Source: JBFXJF01 sp050175155
Lineage (GTDB): Bacteria > Bacillota > Bacilli > Tepidibacillales > Tepidibacillaceae
Length of the DNA: 9,525 nucleotides
Direction of reading: 5' to 3'
Assembly (NCBI GenBank): GCA_050175155.1
Contig: JBFXJF010000046.1
Location: 1 to 9,525, forward strand
Positions 6,845 to 9,525 of this stretch are shown here, piece by piece; the first letter of the stretch is position 1, and every line of letters begins with the position of its first letter. The position numbers and the translations under genes were made by a program. The notes under the pieces are model-generated. The model searched no databases and was not told where the DNA came from. It saw only the letters and a program-made list of their open reading frames with translations.

Positions 6845-6913
6845 AAAAACGATAGATTTAATATCAAGCACTTTCACCCCCTACAGGCGTGTGAAAGAAT
6901 CTTTACGATTTTT
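6845..6913 (+). promoter_or_regulatory. Hairpin leader before the membrane-protein gene
   Basis: CTTTCAC (6871-6877) pairs perfectly with GTGAAAG (6891-6897). An outer arm AGATT (6854-6858) pairs with AATCT (6898-6902), and a further imperfect A-rich/T-rich arm (6845-6851 with 6906-6913) extends the structure. It ends in a T5 run immediately before the AGGAGG. The arrangement could be an attenuator or terminator-like leader, or the terminator of the preceding unit. No binding partner can be inferred. Confidence 0.5.
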
Positions 6914-6927
6914 AGGAGGTAATAATA

Positions 6928-7794
6928 ATGAATGTCATATTCATAATCCTTACAGGCATCAACTTATTAGTTTATATCTATGCAATCTTGGTTGATTTAC
7001 AATATATTCAAGCAAATAAATCCTTTTGGACTGCTTTTAATAAAGGAATAGAAACAGGTAAATCTATTGAGATAAATTATGAAAAACAAAAAACCAAGTC
7101 TAGTAAAGGGGCTTTTATCTTTGGAACTATAATTGCAATTATCCTATTAATCCTTTTATACGGCAGTATTATATTGGTTCCGATTATAATAGGTCTCTGG
7201 ACAAATGTAGAATATGCAATCGTATCATATTTAATCATTTTATTATCTACAACCACTATTAGATTATTTAACTATGCAAAGATAAAAGATTTCAATGCAA
7301 AAAAAATGATATTAATGTCCTTAGTGGGATTATTTAGATTTCAATTAATCATGATTATTCTTTATGGATTCAAATTTAACCTAGATGTGATAATTCATTC
7401 GATAATTAGTTCAGATTTTATGTTTAGAAATACATTATCAGTTCTTTTACCAATATTATTTTTTGGTTCCATTATATTGACTGTGTACCTATACTGGATA
7501 GCTATGAAAGTTAACTCGAAACTAAACAATGGAAGGAACATAAAACCAAAACTCTCACATTTCTTAATTATTCTTGTATTTTCATCTTTCATTGGATTAC
7601 TATACATTTTTGAATTAAATATTGATACTAATGATAATCCTGGATTTGATAGAGTAGTAGGTCTATTTAGTATCATTATAGCTTCAATATTAATCCCTGC
7701 TCTTCTAAATATTTTAGGCAAACACAATAACAATTTTAAGGTTGAAAATACTAATGGCAAGGTAGATAAAACTGATGATGAATCCAATAGTTGA
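6928..7794 (+). CDS. Multi-pass membrane protein of unknown function (288 aa)
   Basis: A strong ribosome-binding site AGGAGG (6914-6919) precedes the ATG by eight bases. I do not recognise the family. The protein has about six or seven hydrophobic segments: residues ~2-24, ~62-90, ~95-113, ~126-147, ~168-192, ~207-227 and ~240-263. Between the first two is a cytoplasmic-looking charged stretch (TGKSIEINYEKQKTKSSKG). The C-terminal tail is hydrophilic and acidic at the end (KVDKTDDESNS). No catalytic motif is evident. The gene overlaps the start of the next, now broken, nuclease-like gene by about 20 bp, which suggests that they were co-translated partners and that this protein may be the membrane component of a third defence module. 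The frame is intact and its base composition matches the rest of the island. Confidence 0.7.
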   Translation: MNVIFIILTGINLLVYIYAILVDLQYIQANKSFWTAFNKGIETGKSIEINYEKQKTKSSKGAFIFGTIIAIILLILLYGSIILVPIIIGLWTNVEYAIVSYLIILLSTTTIRLFNYAKIKDFNAKKMILMSLVGLFRFQLIMIILYGFKFNLDVIIHSIISSDFMFRNTLSVLLPILFFGSIILTVYLYWIAMKVNSKLNNGRNIKPKLSHFLIILVFSSFIGLLYIFELNIDTNDNPGFDRVVGLFSIIIASILIPALLNILGKHNNNFKVENTNGKVDKTDDESNS

Positions 7795-8173
7795 TAACAA
7801 CGAAATGTACGATTTGAAATCTCAGGGAACACAAGATTTAGGTAAGTTCGATTATCTTCGCAATATCGAAAGAGTTGAGTCGTTAAAAGAATTGTAAGGG
7901 TTTGCTGAAGGCTACTGTATAATTCTTACTAACGATGAGTTATATACCAAAATTTGAGATAATGATACACGAAACAAAGAGTTTAATATAGGACAGAATC
8001 AAATTAAGCAAGGTGTTATGAGCTGGAGAAGTGATTCAAGTATTTACACCAAAAAGCATCGAAAAGAAACCATTACATTAAATGGAAGTTATAAGATGAA
8101 TTGAAATATATATCATGATTTCAAAGATGGTAAAAATTCAAATTTTTTAATACTTGTAACCACCATATATTAG
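7775..8173 (+). pseudogene. Remnant of a restriction-endonuclease-like protein (C-terminal part, three in-frame stops)
   Basis: A single frame from ATG 7775/7778 to TAG 8171 carries recognisable sequence broken by TAA 7895, TGA 7955 and TGA 8102. The pieces are YDLKSQGTQDLGKFDYLRNI and ERVESL, then GFAEGYCIILTNDELY, then IKQGVMSWRSDS, ETITLNGSYKMN and NFLILVTTIY. They follow the order of a family I recall with 'LKNQGAQDxGRYDFxKDIxRLE ... GYAIFLTNDxxYW ... GxLxWG ... PIxLxGSYxxxWxDYS ... FRYLxV', a hypothetical or PD-(D/E)XK-like protein common near restriction genes. The N-terminal portion that should hold the nuclease core is missing. All pieces are in one frame, so decay is by point mutation rather than indels. 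The TGA at 8102 falls where the family has a Trp. Confidence 0.65.
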
Positions 8174-8278
8174 TAATGCAAAGTGTTGCATTTATGTGAC
8201 TAACATTTCAATTATTTTTAAATTCAAGGAAATTCACGAATGTACATTTGACATTAAAACTTAATTTTCATCAAAATC

Positions 8279-8321
8279 AAAAGTGCGTATCAAGCAGATA
8301 ACTGACTAGTTACGCACTTTT
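8279..8321. terminator. Long-stem hairpin, possible bidirectional terminator
   Basis: AAAAGTGCGTA (8279-8289) pairs perfectly with TACGCACTTTT (8311-8321), an 11-bp stem with a 21-base loop. The terminal A/T tracts on both arms could act in either direction. The loop is longer than in typical terminators. Confidence 0.55.
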
Positions 8322-8349
8322 CTATTCAATTACCAAAAATTACTTAATC

Positions 8350-8380
8350 ATACCCATTCTTCTACAAGTGGGTATTTTTT
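8350..8380 (+). terminator. Rho-independent terminator upstream of ligA
   Basis: ATACCCA (8350-8356) pairs with TGGGTAT (8369-8375), extended by a T-G and a T-A pair to 9 bp with an 8-base loop. The arm runs into six T at 8375-8380. It would stop transcription arriving from the island before the ligA promoter. Confidence 0.78.
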
Positions 8381-8550
8381 ATGTAAAGTGTTGCACATAT
8401 GGCATCTTTGGTGCAATGTTTAAATTACTAAAGAATTATTGTGATTTTTGCATTTAATTTAAATTTTATATCAGTAATAATTTATTTGGGAACATCATTT
8501 TTTTAGTTAAAATTAACATTACAAAGCTTACTCTTTTTTGACCTTTTCTC

Positions 8551-8579
8551 TTGGAAAACACGCGGAGTTGTGGTATAAT
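8551..8579 (+). promoter_or_regulatory. ligA promoter (extended -10)
   Basis: TTGGAA (8551-8556) lies 17 bp before a perfect TATAAT (8574-8579), which is preceded by the extended element TG at 8571-8572. Transcription would start near 8586, about 27 bp before the ligA ATG. TTGACC at 8538 is too far away (30 bp) to be the -35. Confidence 0.75.
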
Positions 8580-8612
8580 ATTATCTTGTAAGAGGACATG
8601 TGAGGTTAATAT

Positions 8613-9525
8613 ATGGATCCAAAACAACGAATTACTGATTTAGTTAATCTATTAAATCGTTATAGTTATGAATACTATGTTAATGATAATCCAAGTGTTT
8701 CTGACCTTGAATACGATCAATTGTTGAGAGAATTAGAAGGGTTGGAAAAAGCTAACCCTCAGTATATTTTAAAAAGCTCTCCAACACAAAAAATTGGTGC
8801 AAAAGCTTCACCAAAATTCGAAAAAATTCACTTTGTAAAACCAATGCTATCCTTAGCCAACGCTTTCACAAAGCAGGAAATCATTGATTTTCATGAACGG
8901 ATTGTGAAAGAAGGCTTCCAGCCAAAGTATGTTTGTGAATTAAAAATAGACGGAATCGCAAGTCAAGCCACTTATGAAAAAGGGAAATTTGTCCTTGGTT
9001 CCACAAGAGGTGATGGTGAAGTTGGCGAAAACATCACTGCTAATATGCTAACTATCCAAACAATGCCGAAATCACTTAATGATTCACTTGATTTAGAAGT
9101 CCGTGGTGAAGTTTATATGCGTAAGAGCATCTTAAATCAGTTAAACGAAGAGAAAAAAAGCCAAGGCGACGATTTGTTTAAAAATCCTCGTAATGCTGCT
9201 GGAGGTTCTCTAAGGCAACTTGATAGCAACATAACCAAAGAAAGAAGACTGGATTTATTTGCTTATACCGTTGTTGATCCTGATAAATTCGGATTAACGA
9301 ATCAAATGGATGCACTTGCTTTTTTAACTTCTCAAGGATTTATTGTGAATCCTCATTATCAATTATGTGCTACAATCGATGAAGTGTGGGATTACTTGCA
9401 GTATTGGAAAGACAAACGTCAGGAACTGGATTATGAAACTGATGGTGTTGTGATAAAAGTCAATGATTTTTCCATGCAGGAAGAAATTGGTTTTACAATT
9501 AAAACCCCAAAATGGGCAATGGCCT
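8613..9525 (+). CDS. ligA: NAD-dependent DNA ligase LigA, N-terminal part (3' end outside window)
   Basis: ATG 8613 follows a GTGAGG ribosome-binding site at 8600-8605; 304 codons are visible of an expected ~665. LigA seals nicks during replication and repair, using NAD+ to adenylate an active-site lysine. Visible features are the N-terminal Ia domain with the NMN-contacting YEYYVNDNPSVSD, the SLANAF segment, the adenylation motif ELKIDGIA with catalytic K111, STRGDGEVGENIT, EVRGEV (E166), FKNPRNAAGGSLRQLD, DGVVIKV (K282), and the start of motif V (IKTPKWA) at the window edge. All catalytic residues of the nucleotidyltransferase core seen so far are present. It is transcribed from its own promoter and insulated from the island by a terminator. 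An essential housekeeping gene, it marks the right border of the accessory region. Confidence 0.97.
   Translation, partial: MDPKQRITDLVNLLNRYSYEYYVNDNPSVSDLEYDQLLRELEGLEKANPQYILKSSPTQKIGAKASPKFEKIHFVKPMLSLANAFTKQEIIDFHERIVKEGFQPKYVCELKIDGIASQATYEKGKFVLGSTRGDGEVGENITANMLTIQTMPKSLNDSLDLEVRGEVYMRKSILNQLNEEKKSQGDDLFKNPRNAAGGSLRQLDSNITKERRLDLFAYTVVDPDKFGLTNQMDALAFLTSQGFIVNPHYQLCATIDEVWDYLQYWKDKRQELDYETDGVVIKVNDFSMQEEIGFTIKTPKWAMA

Larger units (their letters stand above)
8174..8537. other. Intergenic region between the defence island and ligA
   Basis: No gene is supported. The region contains two hairpins (8279-8321 and 8350-8380) and a 14-bp near-repeat TGCAAAGTGTTGCA (8177-8190, 8382-8395, one mismatch). 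The copies are 205 bp apart and flank the hairpins. Confidence 0.55.

Noticed and set aside
6871..6897. CRISPR-like repeat (CTTTCAC ... GTGAAAG)
   Set aside because: Only a single copy in the window and no cas genes; interpreted as a leader hairpin.
7395..7832. 145-codon minus-strand ORF
   Set aside because: Antisense to the membrane protein and its broken neighbour, both better supported; no ribosome-binding site or family match.
8538..8543. TTGACC as the -35 of ligA
   Set aside because: Thirty bases from the TATAAT; TTGGAA at 8551 has the correct 17-bp spacing with an extended -10.

Overview
The window comes from a low-GC, AT-rich bacterium of the Firmicutes/Mollicutes type. The intact genes encode tryptophan with TGG and contain no internal TGA, so they follow the standard code. 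Together with the LigA and GltS-like sequences this suggests an Acholeplasma-like mollicute or a deep-branching Bacilli/Erysipelotrichia relative; that placement is inference. Two chromosomal housekeeping genes bracket the window: the 3' end of a sodium:glutamate symporter-like gene (left edge to 365) and the first 304 codons of NAD-dependent DNA ligase, ligA (8613 to right edge). The roughly 8 kb between them reads as a partly decayed antiphage defence island.

Left junction (294-840): the last ~70 bp of the symporter gene occur twice, at 294-363 and again at 728-797. Only the second copy carries an intrinsic terminator. A 38-codon membrane-protein ORF lies between the copies, as if something had been inserted or recombined at the 3' end of the gene.

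Island: (1) 841-1541 is non-coding or decayed sequence. (2) 1542-3087 is a compact, apparently intact two-gene type I CBASS operon: a CdnE-like cyclic-oligonucleotide synthase followed by an overlapping Cap15-like effector (two membrane helices plus a beta-barrel domain). (3) 3267-3613 is a broken gene with an SH3-like domain. (4) 3829-6717 is a second module: an AAA_13/RloC-PrrC-like ATPase with a CxxC hook, whose first 14 codons are separated from the body by a T8-tract frameshift, followed by a broken PD-(D/E)XK nuclease gene. (5) 6845-8173 is a multi-pass membrane protein with a hairpin leader, overlapping the start of a broken nuclease-like gene that has three in-frame stops. A ~215 bp divergent repeat (1071-1285 and 3580-3793) lies upstream of both modules and appears to be a decayed gene end.

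How the genes would work together: CdnE would sense infection and make a cyclic nucleotide that activates Cap15 to disrupt the inner membrane. The ATPase would have gated the nuclease encoded after it, but that pair now looks inactive or switched off. Right edge (8174-8612): two hairpins, at least one a good terminator, and an extended -10 promoter driving ligA.
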